DNA from: Acidihalobacter prosperus
GTDB lineage: Bacteria; Pseudomonadota; Gammaproteobacteria; DSM-5130; Acidihalobacteraceae
Assembly (NCBI RefSeq): GCF_000754095.2
Contig: NZ_JQSG02000006.1
Coordinates: forward strand, 1 to 45,648
Direction: 5' to 3'
Length of the DNA: 45,648 nucleotides
The translations under genes were made by a program, and so were the position numbers. The notes below the pieces were generated by a model. It saw only the letters and a list, made by a program, of their open reading frames with translations. It searched no databases and was not told the origin of the DNA. This document shows, one piece after another, positions 33,381 through 40,582 of this stretch (position 1 is the stretch's first letter; every line of letters begins with the position of its first letter).

Positions 33381-33516
33381 GCAATTTCGTCATCAGGTCA
33401 TCGACGCTGGCGAAGCGCTTGCCCTTCCCGGCCTCAAGCTCCGCAATTGCCTTGCGCGTGGTTGCGTTGGGAGCTTTCACGTCGAAGGGCATCCGGCGTT
33501 CATCAGCGAAGCTCAT
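33367..33516 (-). CDS. RelB/DinJ-type antitoxin, short and intact
   Basis: A 49-residue protein: MSFADERRMPFDVKAPNATT at the start, then RKAIAELEAGKGKRFASVDD and a short tail ending in HADD. The core pattern PNATTRKAIAELE...RFASVDDLM matches antitoxins paired with YafQ/RelE toxins (usual pattern: A-N-A-x-T-R-x-A-M-x-E...RF). The N-terminal ribbon-helix-helix part is shorter than usual (DinJ is about 86 residues), so DNA binding may be lost or the start may lie upstream. The overlap with the toxin start is preserved. It may now serve as an orphan antidote. Confidence 0.7.
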   Translation of the reverse strand: MSFADERRMPFDVKAPNATTRKAIAELEAGKGKRFASVDDLMTKLHADD

Positions 33517-33550
33517 GGCAACTCTCAGGCTCGATCACGAGCCAATTAAT

Positions 33551-33569
33551 GTAGTCGCAATACGACTAC
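33551..33569. promoter_or_regulatory. operator-like palindrome upstream of the antitoxin
   Basis: GTAGTCG (33551-33557), five bases CAATA, then CGACTAC (33563-33569) form a perfect inverted repeat 35 bases upstream of the antitoxin ATG on the minus strand. Position and symmetry fit an autoregulatory operator of a RelB-type module. Confidence 0.55.
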
Positions 33570-33681
33570 GTTGCAAAAACTGTAAACCGTCCAACGACAC
33601 GCCCACCCTCACGCAAGCCTGGCCCGAACTCTGAACGGCGCCGGATGACATCTATAACCCACGCATTCATCAGGACAGGCC

Positions 33682-33774
33682 TCAGACGAAGCCTGCGCGC
33701 TGTTGGTGTTCTGCATAGGCGGCTTCGTGCTCCTTACGGAATGTCGATTTGTACGTTGCCACGTGTCGGCTCAT
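33682..33774 (-). CDS. possible very small basic/helical protein
   Basis: An ORF of 30 codons from an ATG at 33774: MSRHVATYKSTFRKEHEAAY then AEHQQRAGFV. The Lys/Glu/Ala/Gln composition makes a strong amphipathic helix and looks more protein-like than the other frames here. No good ribosome site is seen, and no family is recognised. It could also be the tail of a decayed gene. Confidence 0.25.
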   Translation of the reverse strand: MSRHVATYKSTFRKEHEAAYAEHQQRAGFV

Positions 33775-33840
33775 GCGCGTCTACTCGCCGATTCGTTCTG
33801 ATGATCTTCGCTGTGTTCGACACGCACGAACGACGTTTCA

Positions 33841-33933
33841 GCAAACCGTTTCGAAACGGTTTGCCTTGATACCCATACTGTTGATTTTTTTGAAAATTTC
33901 GCGCGCGCTCTTTAATAATTGAAACCGTTTCAA
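33841..33933. repeat. two related palindromes in the putative origin region
   Basis: A perfect 24-bp palindrome, GCAAACCGTTTC followed by its complement GAAACGGTTTGC, lies at 33841-33864. A 15-bp one, TTGAAAC-C-GTTTCAA, lies at 33919-33933. Both contain the same GAAAC/GTTTC arms around CG. They are probably binding sites for one regulator or replication/partition protein, in a gene-poor stretch of the element. Confidence 0.6.
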
Positions 33934-33981
33934 CTGTTTCTTTGGTTTTAAGAATCAGGTCATGGGTTGGATACAGGGGTT

Positions 33982-34032
33982 CCAAGGGGGTGAGCGAAGC
34001 GAATCCCCCTTGGCGCCGAGCGAAGCGAGGCG
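33982..34032. repeat. twin stem-loops with the same 11-base loop
   Basis: Stem-loop 1: CCAAGGGGG (33982-33990) pairs with CCCCCTTGG (34005-34013). Stem-loop 2: CGCC (34014-34017) pairs with GGCG (34029-34032). The stems differ but both loops contain GAGCGAAGCGA (33992-34002 and 34018-34028). The second stem-loop starts at the base after the first ends. Such structures can be RNA kissing loops, single-strand initiation sites or protein-binding hairpins. Confidence 0.6.
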
Positions 34033-34369
34033 GAGGGTTTTGGTTTTGACTTTGACTTTGACTTTGAATTTGACTTTGGTTTTTTTTTAACTTCTTAGGG
34101 TTAATAACTTATCGCGCGCCCGCGCACGCGCGCGCGTATCTCGCCAAGTTTCGAGATATTTAGGTATCGGGATATTTCGATATGTCGATTATTCGGTGTC
34201 TTGATGTTCATGAAGCCTGATCGGCTTGCGTTTTCCCGCAAATCGGCATGCTGGTCACGGAAATCGCGAAAAAGCCCCGGATTTGAGGTTATTCCGGCAT
34301 CCGGGCGGTCATCTGCCGGTTTACAACGGTACGACCCACTGAGCGAAACCCTGACCTGGAGGTGCTTTC
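34033..34369. other. candidate vegetative replication origin (oriV)
   Basis: This gene-free stretch before the replication genes contains five hexamer units TTTGAC or TTTGAA in tandem (34045-34074), a T-run and AT-rich TTAGGGTTAATAACTT, a GC alternating block (CGCGCGCCCGCGCACGCGCG), a 7-bp inverted repeat TATCTCG/CGAGATA (34137-34158) and repeated GATATTT-like words up to about 34200. Iteron-like repeats, a meltable region and palindromes next to initiator-type genes are the usual make-up of a plasmid origin. No perfect DnaA box was confirmed. Confidence 0.45.
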
Positions 34370-35926
34370 ATGGCCGTGTCGACCTTTATGCGCAAACTCT
34401 GGACCGTTGATTTGTCGCAAGACGCCCGCTTGCTGGGCGCCTATCTTGCCACCGGGCCGCATACGGACCGGCTGAACGCGCCGCGCGTGCCACCCTGGTA
34501 CGCCATCGGCGATCTCGGCCTCGACGAAAACCGCTACCGGGAGGCGCTCTCGGAACTCATATCCGCAGGACTGGTGCGCTATTGCCCGCAGACGCACCGC
34601 AATCACCTGGTCGGCATGCTCCGGCGAGCGGCGAATCCCAACGTGGCGACGGGCCGCATGCGGCTTTGGCGGGATCTGCCCGTAAGCTCGGTGGTACGGG
34701 GCAGCCTTGCCCTCGAACTGCTGGACCTCGATCGCGAGCGACTCGACGAGGTGGCCGTGCAAGCGCTGGAGAAGGCGGCGACACCCGCCCCCATCGTTCC
34801 GCCGCCATCGGGCGGCAAGACACCGGAAAAGACGGATCGGTCGGCACAGCAAGACGCTGAACAGCCGGCCGCGCCGACGGCATCGGCGCAACCCGATGCT
34901 TCGTACGCATCGTCAGTTCGGCAACCGGCCGCCGAACAACCGGGCGCGGACAGCCCCGCCCCGCGTGAACGCGACAACTCTCTACCGGCTGAAGCGGTTG
35001 CCGAGACAACGGTCGCCGTCGATGCGTCTGCGCCACCGACGGCTAGTGGCGCCAAGGGCGCGGACGAAAAGCCGTACCGGGACCCGCTGCGGCGCTACAA
35101 CAGCGTCACGGTCGACGAGCCTGATCGAGCGGTACTGGCGCAGGATGTTCGTCGCCGCGCCTCTGGTATTGACCAGGATGCCCCGAAACCCGCTGCCACG
35201 CATGCCAGCAACCTGTTACGCCGTCTGATGCCGGAGGCCGCGGCCGAGTCGCCCGCTGGCAGCAACCCCGCCAGCGCGTCCCAGCCTGCCGCTACGCCGG
35301 CGCGAGCCGAACCCGAAACCGTGCAGTCTCGCGATGTCAGCCGAACCGAACACGCGGCGAGGCCGGAAACGAACCTCACGGACGCGCAACAAAAACCGAC
35401 GACGACACCCGTGCAGGAATCCGTTCAAGCGCCGGAAGACTTTGTGCTGGAATCGCCGTCAACCGCCCCATCCACCTCTCGTGAAAAACCCAAGAGTCCG
35501 GCCAGCCTGACCTGGGAAGCCTACGCCGCCGCCTACGCCCAACGTTACGGCGCAGAACCCGTGCGCAACGCCAAGACGAACGGCCAGTGCGCGCATCTGG
35601 TATCGCGAATCGGCGCGGATGAAGCCCCGCAGGTCGCCCGATGGTACGTCGGGCAAGGCGGATTCTATGCGCAGCGCTGTCACCCAATGGATTTGCTCGT
35701 GAAGGATGCGGAAACGCTGCGAACCCGCTGGGCCACCAACCGTCCGGTCGATCCGGCTGGACGCCGGCGCAGCGACGACGAAGTGGCCGGCACGCTGGCG
35801 AACAAAGGCATACGCGCAGGACAAATGAGCCAACGATCGGAAGCCGCGTTGGCCGCGCTGTTCGCCGAACAGATGGACGAAATGCTGGCCCGCGAAGGGA
35901 TCTCGCTCGGCGCGGCCGCGCCCTGA
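34370..35926 (+). CDS. replication initiator-like protein (phage O / plasmid type)
   Basis: A 518-residue protein in three parts. The N-terminal 110 residues form a winged-helix-like domain (YAIGDLGLDENRYREALSEL then SAGLVRYCPQTHRNHLV). A long Ala/Pro/Gln/Glu-rich disordered linker covers about 140-385. The C-terminal domain (about 390-475) contains TWEAYAAAYAQRYGAEPVRN and ARWYVGQGGFYAQRCHPMD, a pattern I know from replication-region proteins of phages and plasmids. TGGAGG lies nine bases before the ATG. It follows the candidate origin and precedes a loader-like gene, matching an initiator-loader pair. Biochemical role is inferred. Confidence 0.65.
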   Translation: MAVSTFMRKLWTVDLSQDARLLGAYLATGPHTDRLNAPRVPPWYAIGDLGLDENRYREALSELISAGLVRYCPQTHRNHLVGMLRRAANPNVATGRMRLWRDLPVSSVVRGSLALELLDLDRERLDEVAVQALEKAATPAPIVPPPSGGKTPEKTDRSAQQDAEQPAAPTASAQPDASYASSVRQPAAEQPGADSPAPRERDNSLPAEAVAETTVAVDASAPPTASGAKGADEKPYRDPLRRYNSVTVDEPDRAVLAQDVRRRASGIDQDAPKPAATHASNLLRRLMPEAAAESPAGSNPASASQPAATPARAEPETVQSRDVSRTEHAARPETNLTDAQQKPTTTPVQESVQAPEDFVLESPSTAPSTSREKPKSPASLTWEAYAAAYAQRYGAEPVRNAKTNGQCAHLVSRIGADEAPQVARWYVGQGGFYAQRCHPMDLLVKDAETLRTRWATNRPVDPAGRRRSDDEVAGTLANKGIRAGQMSQRSEAALAALFAEQMDEMLAREGISLGAAAP

Positions 35927-35975
35927 GTTGCGTTATCCGGGTTCCGTGCGGTAATGGCGACAGGAGGTTTTTTGA

Positions 35976-36593
35976 ATGAATGGAAAACAGGACTTCGAGC
36001 GCTTTGCCGCCATCTGGTTCGGAACTCAGGACGCCTATGGGCGCACGCCAACGGCGGTCGAGGTGAAGCTCGCTTTTGCCGCGTTGTCGCGTTGGTCCAT
36101 CGACGAGGTCACGCGGGGTATAGAGCGCCATTTCGGCAATCCGGACGGCGGCCGTTTCCCGCCCAAGCCGGCGGACATCATCCGCATGATCATGGGCGGC
36201 GGCACCGAAGATCTCGCCCTGCGGGCCTGGAGCGCGGTGGAACGCACCATCCGCAGCATCGGTCCGTATCGGTCCATCTGCGGCGGCGACCCCATCGCGT
36301 TGTGCGTGATCCGCGACATGGGAGGCTGGATCAGGTTGTGCGCTAACCAGAGCGAGCGCGAACTGGATTTTTCCGCGCGCGAGTTCGTCAAGCGCTACGC
36401 CGCCTATGTCGCCCACGGCGGCGCCGTCGAGCCGCCGGATCATTTGCCCGGCATTCAGGAGCGAGATGCGATCGCCAGTTGTTTTCCGGATCTGTGCGAT
36501 GCGCCCGTGCCGATGCTGGAAGCGAGCGCTCCAGCAGATCCTGCCAGGCTCTCCGCTGACCGGGATGTTCGAACGCTGGAGGCTGGGCATTGA
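35976..36593 (+). CDS. helicase-loader-like replication protein (DUF6475-type)
   Basis: A 205-residue soluble protein. The N-terminal half, with FAAIWFGTQDAYGRTPTAVE, then LSRWSIDEVTRGIERH and RFPPKPADIIRMI, has the pattern of small phage/plasmid replication proteins resembling lambda P and DUF6475, which bring the replicative helicase to the origin. AGGAGG stands upstream (ACAGGAGG). It lies 49 bases after the initiator-like gene. The following TTG-start gene overlaps its stop codon. Confidence 0.6.
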   Translation: MNGKQDFERFAAIWFGTQDAYGRTPTAVEVKLAFAALSRWSIDEVTRGIERHFGNPDGGRFPPKPADIIRMIMGGGTEDLALRAWSAVERTIRSIGPYRSICGGDPIALCVIRDMGGWIRLCANQSERELDFSAREFVKRYAAYVAHGGAVEPPDHLPGIQERDAIASCFPDLCDAPVPMLEASAPADPARLSADRDVRTLEAGH

Positions 36594-36856
36594 GATGCAA
36601 ATCCGAAACTTTTCAAGCCAGGTTGCGCACATGGCGGCAACCGAACCAATGCGCAACGCTTGTTATTTGGCCGGAAGGCAGTCCGACCCGCGTCGAAACG
36701 GCCAGAGTCGGTTCGGGGCGCTGGCGAACATCGGTTTCCCGTGCCGGGGAAGACGCCTGTCTCGATTGGCTGGATACCAGCGAACTTTCGGCCTTCGCGC
36801 GGCATCGCAAGCTGGTCGCGGCCTTGGTGTTCAGATTGCCCGAGCCGGATGCCTGA
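36590..36856 (+). CDS. small Arg/Trp-rich protein with TTG start
   Basis: An 88-residue protein in a different frame from the transglycosylase N-terminus. The TTG start has GGAGG exactly seven bases upstream and overlaps the stop codon of the loader-like gene (TTGA). The sequence, with VIWPEGSPTRVETARVG and DACLDWLDTSELSAFARHR, has third-position GC and codon choice like its neighbours, while the overlapping frame does not. The function is unknown. If real, it takes the space before the transglycosylase, whose true start is then further downstream. Confidence 0.55.
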   Translation: MRCKSETFQARLRTWRQPNQCATLVIWPEGSPTRVETARVGSGRWRTSVSRAGEDACLDWLDTSELSAFARHRKLVAALVFRLPEPDA

Positions 36857-37368
36857 CGCTGGCATGGTTCGGCTTGACGATGGGTGGAGGTTCCGGCTTC
36901 GCGCAGGGCGCGCCGCTTGCGCCGCCCAGGCTCGGCCGAATGACGGCCCGATCGTTCTTGACGTGCGCGCGCGCCGAGCAGCGCATGGAGCATGTCCCCG
37001 CGCAGGTACTCGCCGGCATCGCGCGTGTCGAAGGCGGCAAGCCCGGTACCGTGCGGGTGGATGCCAACGGAACGCGCGATTTCGGGATCATGCAGGTCAA
37101 CAGCGTGTGGCTTCCGCGCCTGTACCGGCGGTTCGGCATCACGCGCAGCGCGCTGCGTGACAACGTGTGCGCCAACGTGCTCGCGGCCTCCTATGTGCTG
37201 TCGCGCGATTACCGGCGCTATGGCGACTGGTGGCAAGCCGTCGAAGCGTATCACGCAGGCTATGCCCTCGGTGCCGGCGTGCAGTACGCGACGCGCGTCA
37301 TGCGATTTGCGATAAACCACGGGTTCGATGCCAGCGGTCAGATCCTGCTGGCCGATGCCGGCGACTGA
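36595..37368 (+). CDS. VirB1-like lytic transglycosylase
   Basis: The C-terminal 150 residues are an SLT-type lysozyme-like domain: QVLAGIARVEGGKPG with the catalytic Glu, RDFGIMQVNSVWLPRLYRRF (the family GxMQxN motif), ANVLAASYVLSRDYRRYGD and AVEAYHAGY. A signal peptide is seen at GCLTLAWFGLTMGGGSGFA before QGAPL. The start is uncertain: ATG 36595 gives a long, non-coding-looking N-terminus overlapping the small gene at 36590-36856, and a start near 36766 or later is more likely. It cleaves peptidoglycan locally so that the transfer channel or pilus can cross the wall. VirB1, TrbN and IncI PilT have this role. Confidence 0.8.
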   Translation: MQIRNFSSQVAHMAATEPMRNACYLAGRQSDPRRNGQSRFGALANIGFPCRGRRLSRLAGYQRTFGLRAASQAGRGLGVQIARAGCLTLAWFGLTMGGGSGFAQGAPLAPPRLGRMTARSFLTCARAEQRMEHVPAQVLAGIARVEGGKPGTVRVDANGTRDFGIMQVNSVWLPRLYRRFGITRSALRDNVCANVLAASYVLSRDYRRYGDWWQAVEAYHAGYALGAGVQYATRVMRFAINHGFDASGQILLADAGD

Positions 37369-37395
37369 ATTTTGAGTGAGAAGGAGAATTCTTCG

Positions 37396-37752
37396 ATGAA
37401 CGATATTGACGACGATGAAATCGGCAAGGCGGTCATCATGGCCGATGCGTCCGATGGCCCCATCAACGAACGCACGCTCGAAGCATTCGGCGAAATTTTC
37501 GCACGCCGTTTTGGGCGACACAGCTTGCTGGCGGGGCGCCATATCTCAGAGTTCGAGTACACGTTCCGCCTCGAAAACGGCAGTCTGACGATCACGGTCG
37601 TCGAACGGCGTCTCAATCCGTTCTGGCGGCTGCTGTTCATGCCGCTCATGCTGGCGCGCGGATTGCCCCCGTTGGGCTTTCTGATCCTGCGGCGCCGTCT
37701 GCTCAGCCGCGCGCTGACCGAATCCAGGGTTTTGCTGTCGCGGGAAGGGTAG
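37396..37752 (+). CDS. unknown protein with hydrophobic C-terminal half
   Basis: A 118-residue protein starting MNDIDDDEIGKAVIMADASD with AAGGAG upstream. An acidic N-terminus is followed by a beta-rich piece (FEYTFRLENGSLTITVVERR) and a hydrophobic, Leu-rich region (FWRLLFMPLMLARGLPPLGF) flanked by Arg. It may be peripheral to or inserted in the inner membrane. No family is recognised. It ends four bases before dsbB. Confidence 0.55.
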   Translation: MNDIDDDEIGKAVIMADASDGPINERTLEAFGEIFARRFGRHSLLAGRHISEFEYTFRLENGSLTITVVERRLNPFWRLLFMPLMLARGLPPLGFLILRRRLLSRALTESRVLLSREG

Positions 37753-37756
37753 CCAC

Positions 37757-38236
37757 ATGAGATTTTATGTGGGACTGGTATCGCCTCGGCGCGCATTCGA
37801 CACATCCCGGCTGCTGGCCTTGTTGGGATTTGGCATCGGTTTCGTGGCCTTGGGCGCGGCCTTTTCAATGGAATGGTTCATGGGATGGCAGCCCTGTTCC
37901 CTGTGCTGGGTGCAGCGCGGCTGCCTGCTGGCGATCTGCGTCGGGCTGGGGTACCGCGGGTTTTTCGCAAAACCGTGCGCCTGGTGCAGCCGCGTGGCTT
38001 TTGTGGGCGCCCTGGGCGGACTGCTGGCCGCGTGGTTTCAATATAGCGAGGTTGGCTCCGGCGCCCCCGTATGCCCCCTGCAGATCGCTGGCGCTGCGCC
38101 GAATTGCGCCATCGCCGGCGCGCATCTTTGGCTGGGATTTCCGTTGGCCGCCTGGGGTGTCGCCGTATTCCTGGTGCAGCTGACAATCTCGACTGCCATC
38201 GAGATCGCCGGTCTGAACGATACGGGCGCGCCATGA
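37757..38236 (+). CDS. dsbB: DsbB-like disulfide bond formation protein
   Basis: A 159-residue inner-membrane protein with four helices. The first catalytic pair is in QPCSLCWVQR (Cys47, Cys50; DsbB has PCPLCIFQR), and the periplasmic loop has Cys106 and Cys117 in VCPLQIAGAAPNC. DsbB reoxidises a periplasmic thiol oxidase by passing electrons to quinone. An extra pair KPCAWC (Cys74, Cys77) is not a usual DsbB feature. A DsbA partner is not adjacent; the CPYC protein at 40583-41332 could be it. Its stop overlaps the next start (ATGA). Confidence 0.88.
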   Translation: MRFYVGLVSPRRAFDTSRLLALLGFGIGFVALGAAFSMEWFMGWQPCSLCWVQRGCLLAICVGLGYRGFFAKPCAWCSRVAFVGALGGLLAAWFQYSEVGSGAPVCPLQIAGAAPNCAIAGAHLWLGFPLAAWGVAVFLVQLTISTAIEIAGLNDTGAP

Positions 38237-38448
38237 TCGATCCGCGATCCCTGTTCTTCGATGGACTGAGCGACCGCGAAATGGCGACACTGGTTTCGCT
38301 GGTCGAGGAACGCTTCAATCCCTGGGACGGCTTGTTTCGGGCGGCCTGCGATGTGCTGGCCGAGCGTTATGCTTTTGATTTATGGACACCGCGCGATGCC
38401 GGTCTGTTGGCGCGCGCGGTCATGGAAAGAGGCAATATTGATGATTGA
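38233..38448 (+). CDS. small helical protein of unknown function
   Basis: A 71-residue protein starting MIDPRSLFFDGLSDREMATL, coupled to dsbB by an ATGA overlap. It is predicted mostly helical, with many Leu, Arg and Glu and no export signal. It also overlaps the next gene by eight bases. No family is recognised. Confidence 0.55.
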   Translation: MIDPRSLFFDGLSDREMATLVSLVEERFNPWDGLFRAACDVLAERYAFDLWTPRDAGLLARAVMERGNIDD

Positions 38449-38653
38449 ACAGAAAACCGATGCGCGCAACCGAACCCTGCCTGCACTGGAGCGTCAGATG
38501 ATCGCAGGCCCGATGCCTGCTCCAAAACCACAGGAACAGCATGACGCAGGCATTTGGTCCGAAGAACGGCAGCGCGAACTGGACCTCCTGATAGCGACGT
38601 TGAGCGCGACCCTGGCCTTTTGCGCGGGTATTACCGCTTTCTTCCTGATCTGA
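38441..38653 (+). CDS. small tail-anchored membrane protein
   Basis: A 70-residue protein starting MIEQKTDARNRTLPALERQM; GAGG lies nine bases upstream. The N-terminal 48 residues are polar; the last 20 (IATLSATLAFCAGITAFFLI) form one membrane helix that ends at the stop codon. This is a tail-anchor layout. The function is unknown. It ends four bases before the phosphoesterase gene. Confidence 0.55.
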   Translation: MIEQKTDARNRTLPALERQMIAGPMPAPKPQEQHDAGIWSEERQRELDLLIATLSATLAFCAGITAFFLI

Positions 38654-38657
38654 TTCC

Positions 38658-39482
38658 ATGCGCGTCCAGATTCTCTCCGATCTGCACCTTGAGATTGCGC
38701 TGCGAGCTGACCGGCCAAAGCCGGTTCCGGATGGGGCCGACAGTCCATTGCGCGTTGCCGATGACGCCGATTTGGTCGTCCTGGCAGGCGATATCCTTAG
38801 TGCTGCACGTCCGGATCTGATGCGCTGGCTCGGCAATGTCGCGCGGGCGGCTGATCGTCCCTTTGTGTATGTGCCCGGGAACCACGAGTTTTACGGCTGC
38901 GAATACCACGAAGCGCTTGAGAATCTTTATAGGTTTTTCTCGGGCACATCCATTTATCCGCTTCATGACGAAGCGCTCGTTATGGACGGCGTGCGTTTTC
39001 TTGGAACCACGCTCTGGAGTGATTTTGCGGCCGGTGTCGACGCTGCCGCAGGCGAGACGCAAGCAGATGCAATAGCCGTCGCCAACCGCTATCTGAACGA
39101 TTCGCGCCGTATTTCAATCGATACGCCGCAGGGCAGAGTTCCCTTCGAGGCCGCTCAGGCCCTCGAGAAACACGTCGAGGCGCGTTACTTTCTCGAAACG
39201 AGTCTCGCGCAGCCTTTCGATGGCAAAACCGTGGTTGTCACGCATCATGCCCCGTGCGTCGATGCCTCCATGCACCCAGGATACCCGCTCGGGTTGTCGA
39301 CGGGCGGCTTCGCCTCGGAACTATCGCATCTGCTGCCCGATGCCGATGTCTGGATATGGGGCCATACGCACGCGAATGTCGATATCCGGCACGACGAAAC
39401 CCGTCTGCTCAGCAACCAGGCCGGATACCCGGGCGAGGCCGTGCCGGGTGGTTTTGATGGGCTGAAAACGATCGATATTTAA
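38658..39482 (+). CDS. calcineurin-like metallophosphoesterase
   Basis: A 274-residue protein with all five metallophosphoesterase motifs: SDLHLE (residues 7-12), GDI (near 45), GNHE (near 75), THHAP (near 195) and GHTH (near 235). These bind two metals and hydrolyse phosphate esters. No signal peptide, so it is cytosolic. The substrate cannot be told from sequence; nucleotides, nucleic-acid ends or phosphoproteins are possible. It is the last gene before a 206-base gap. Confidence 0.85.
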   Translation: MRVQILSDLHLEIALRADRPKPVPDGADSPLRVADDADLVVLAGDILSAARPDLMRWLGNVARAADRPFVYVPGNHEFYGCEYHEALENLYRFFSGTSIYPLHDEALVMDGVRFLGTTLWSDFAAGVDAAAGETQADAIAVANRYLNDSRRISIDTPQGRVPFEAAQALEKHVEARYFLETSLAQPFDGKTVVVTHHAPCVDASMHPGYPLGLSTGGFASELSHLLPDADVWIWGHTHANVDIRHDETRLLSNQAGYPGEAVPGGFDGLKTIDI

Positions 39483-39688
39483 GTTCAGTACCAACCTGTT
39501 GCTATCTCCGCCCCCTCGCTAATCCCCCCGCCCTGCGGTTGTTCCTGTTGCGCTTTGCGCTATCCACTTGCGTTTCCTTGAGATCGTGGAAACTCGATTC
39601 CGACTTCCATTTCATTCTGCGCTCTTTCGCGAAAAAGGCCTTATTTCGCGGTTATTCGGGCGCAACAGCTTGTTGAAAGGATCGGATC
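39483..39688. other. intergenic gap in the plus-strand run
   Basis: This 206-base gap splits the plus-strand operon. It is less GC-rich in its second half and contains CGCGAAAAAGGCCTTATTTCGCG, in which CGCGAAA and TTTCGCG (39629-39651) can pair. This may be a weak terminator or operator for the next gene. No clear promoter is recognised. Confidence 0.35.
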
Positions 39689-40009
39689 ATGCTGGACATG
39701 GGAACCGAATCAACCAACGTCGATATCCAGGCGCTCGCGGCGGCCGTCGCCGGGCTGATCGAGCCGCGCGTGCCGTTGCGCATCGACCTGTGGGGACCCG
39801 ACGAGGTGGCGGCCTATCTGAAGGTGGGCCGCAGGCAGGTGGCCGAACGCTATGCCGCCCTGCCCGGCTTTCCCGCGCCGATACGCATTCCGCCGGCGCA
39901 GACCAAGGCCGCGACCGCGCAGACTGGCAAGCCACGCGGCTTGCTGCGCTGGAAAGCCGTGGAAATCATCGCCTGGGCGGAAGCCCATCGGGACAAGCGA
40001 CATGGCTGA
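39689..40009 (+). CDS. AlpA/excisionase-like helix-turn-helix protein
   Basis: A 106-residue protein. The middle part LWGPDEVAAYLKVGRRQVAE then PGFPAPIRIP matches AlpA/HTH_17 winged-helix regulators (pattern: L-x-x-E-V-A-x-Y-L-x-V-S...P-G-F-P-x-P-x-R). These act as excisionases or transcription regulators on mobile elements. GAAAGGATC precedes the ATG. It overlaps the next gene by eight bases. No integrase is in the window. Confidence 0.75.
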   Translation: MLDMGTESTNVDIQALAAAVAGLIEPRVPLRIDLWGPDEVAAYLKVGRRQVAERYAALPGFPAPIRIPPAQTKAATAQTGKPRGLLRWKAVEIIAWAEAHRDKRHG

Positions 40010-40571
40010 TTCGGCGCAACACTGGCGCGATGACGCGCCCGAACGCGGTTTTGCCCGCTGGCTGTATCTTGCCGTCGCGAGCCGTCTGCCCTTCCGTGCC
40101 ATCCGGGGAGACCAGGGCGAGCCTTACCTCGAACGCTATTATCTGGGCCGCTTTCTCGGCCAGACCTGGTACCTGCACCGTTTTCTGGCGTCCGATCCGG
40201 ATCGCGGGCTGCATGACCACCCCTGGCGCGTGTCCCGTTCGCTGATCCTTTCCGGCGTCTATCTGGAAATCCGCCAGCAGGCCGGCAGCCTGTTTGAAAT
40301 CCGGCGTCGGTTCTGGCCGCTGCGCATCAACCGCATCGACGGCGGAACAAGGCACCGCATCATCCTGCCGTCGGGCGGCGAAGCCTGGACCATCTTCTCT
40401 CATGGGGCTCGGACCAAGGGCTGGGGATTCTACCGGTCAGCTGCCGACGGCGGGCTGCGCTATCACCCCTACGCCATCGACGCGCGCGATCACGATCCCG
40501 ACCTGTGGGAAAAGCTGCCGTCGCGGCGCAAAGGCGGCACCGGATCGCCGCAAACGAACATCAAATACTGA
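40002..40571 (+). CDS. cupin-fold protein of unknown function
   Basis: A 189-residue protein starting [17 protein letters not shown]. The segment [20 protein letters not shown], the beta-strand repeats, [16 protein letters not shown] and GWGFYRSA are typical of small cupin proteins seen in phages and plasmids. HDHPW supplies two likely metal-binding His. Enzymatic role unknown. It is coupled to the AlpA-like gene by overlap. Confidence 0.65.
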   Translation: MADSAQHWRDDAPERGFARWLYLAVASRLPFRAIRGDQGEPYLERYYLGRFLGQTWYLHRFLASDPDRGLHDHPWRVSRSLILSGVYLEIRQQAGSLFEIRRRFWPLRINRIDGGTRHRIILPSGGEAWTIFSHGARTKGWGFYRSAADGGLRYHPYAIDARDHDPDLWEKLPSRRKGGTGSPQTNIKY

Positions 40572-40582
40572 GGCTGATTTAC

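Noticed and set aside
33192-33493. Direct repeat GTCGAAGGGCATC at 33192 and 33481 as attachment sites
   Set aside because: Only 13 bases; one copy is inside the antitoxin coding region and the other in the toxin C-terminal codons, and no integrase is near.
33734-33985. An 83-residue minus-strand frame across the palindromes
   Set aside because: It has no ribosome site, covers both palindromes and shows no protein-like pattern.
34045-34074. TTTGAC repeats as stacked -35 promoter boxes
   Set aside because: No -10 elements at fitting distances; tandem spacing of six bases suits a short repeat or iteron-like array better.
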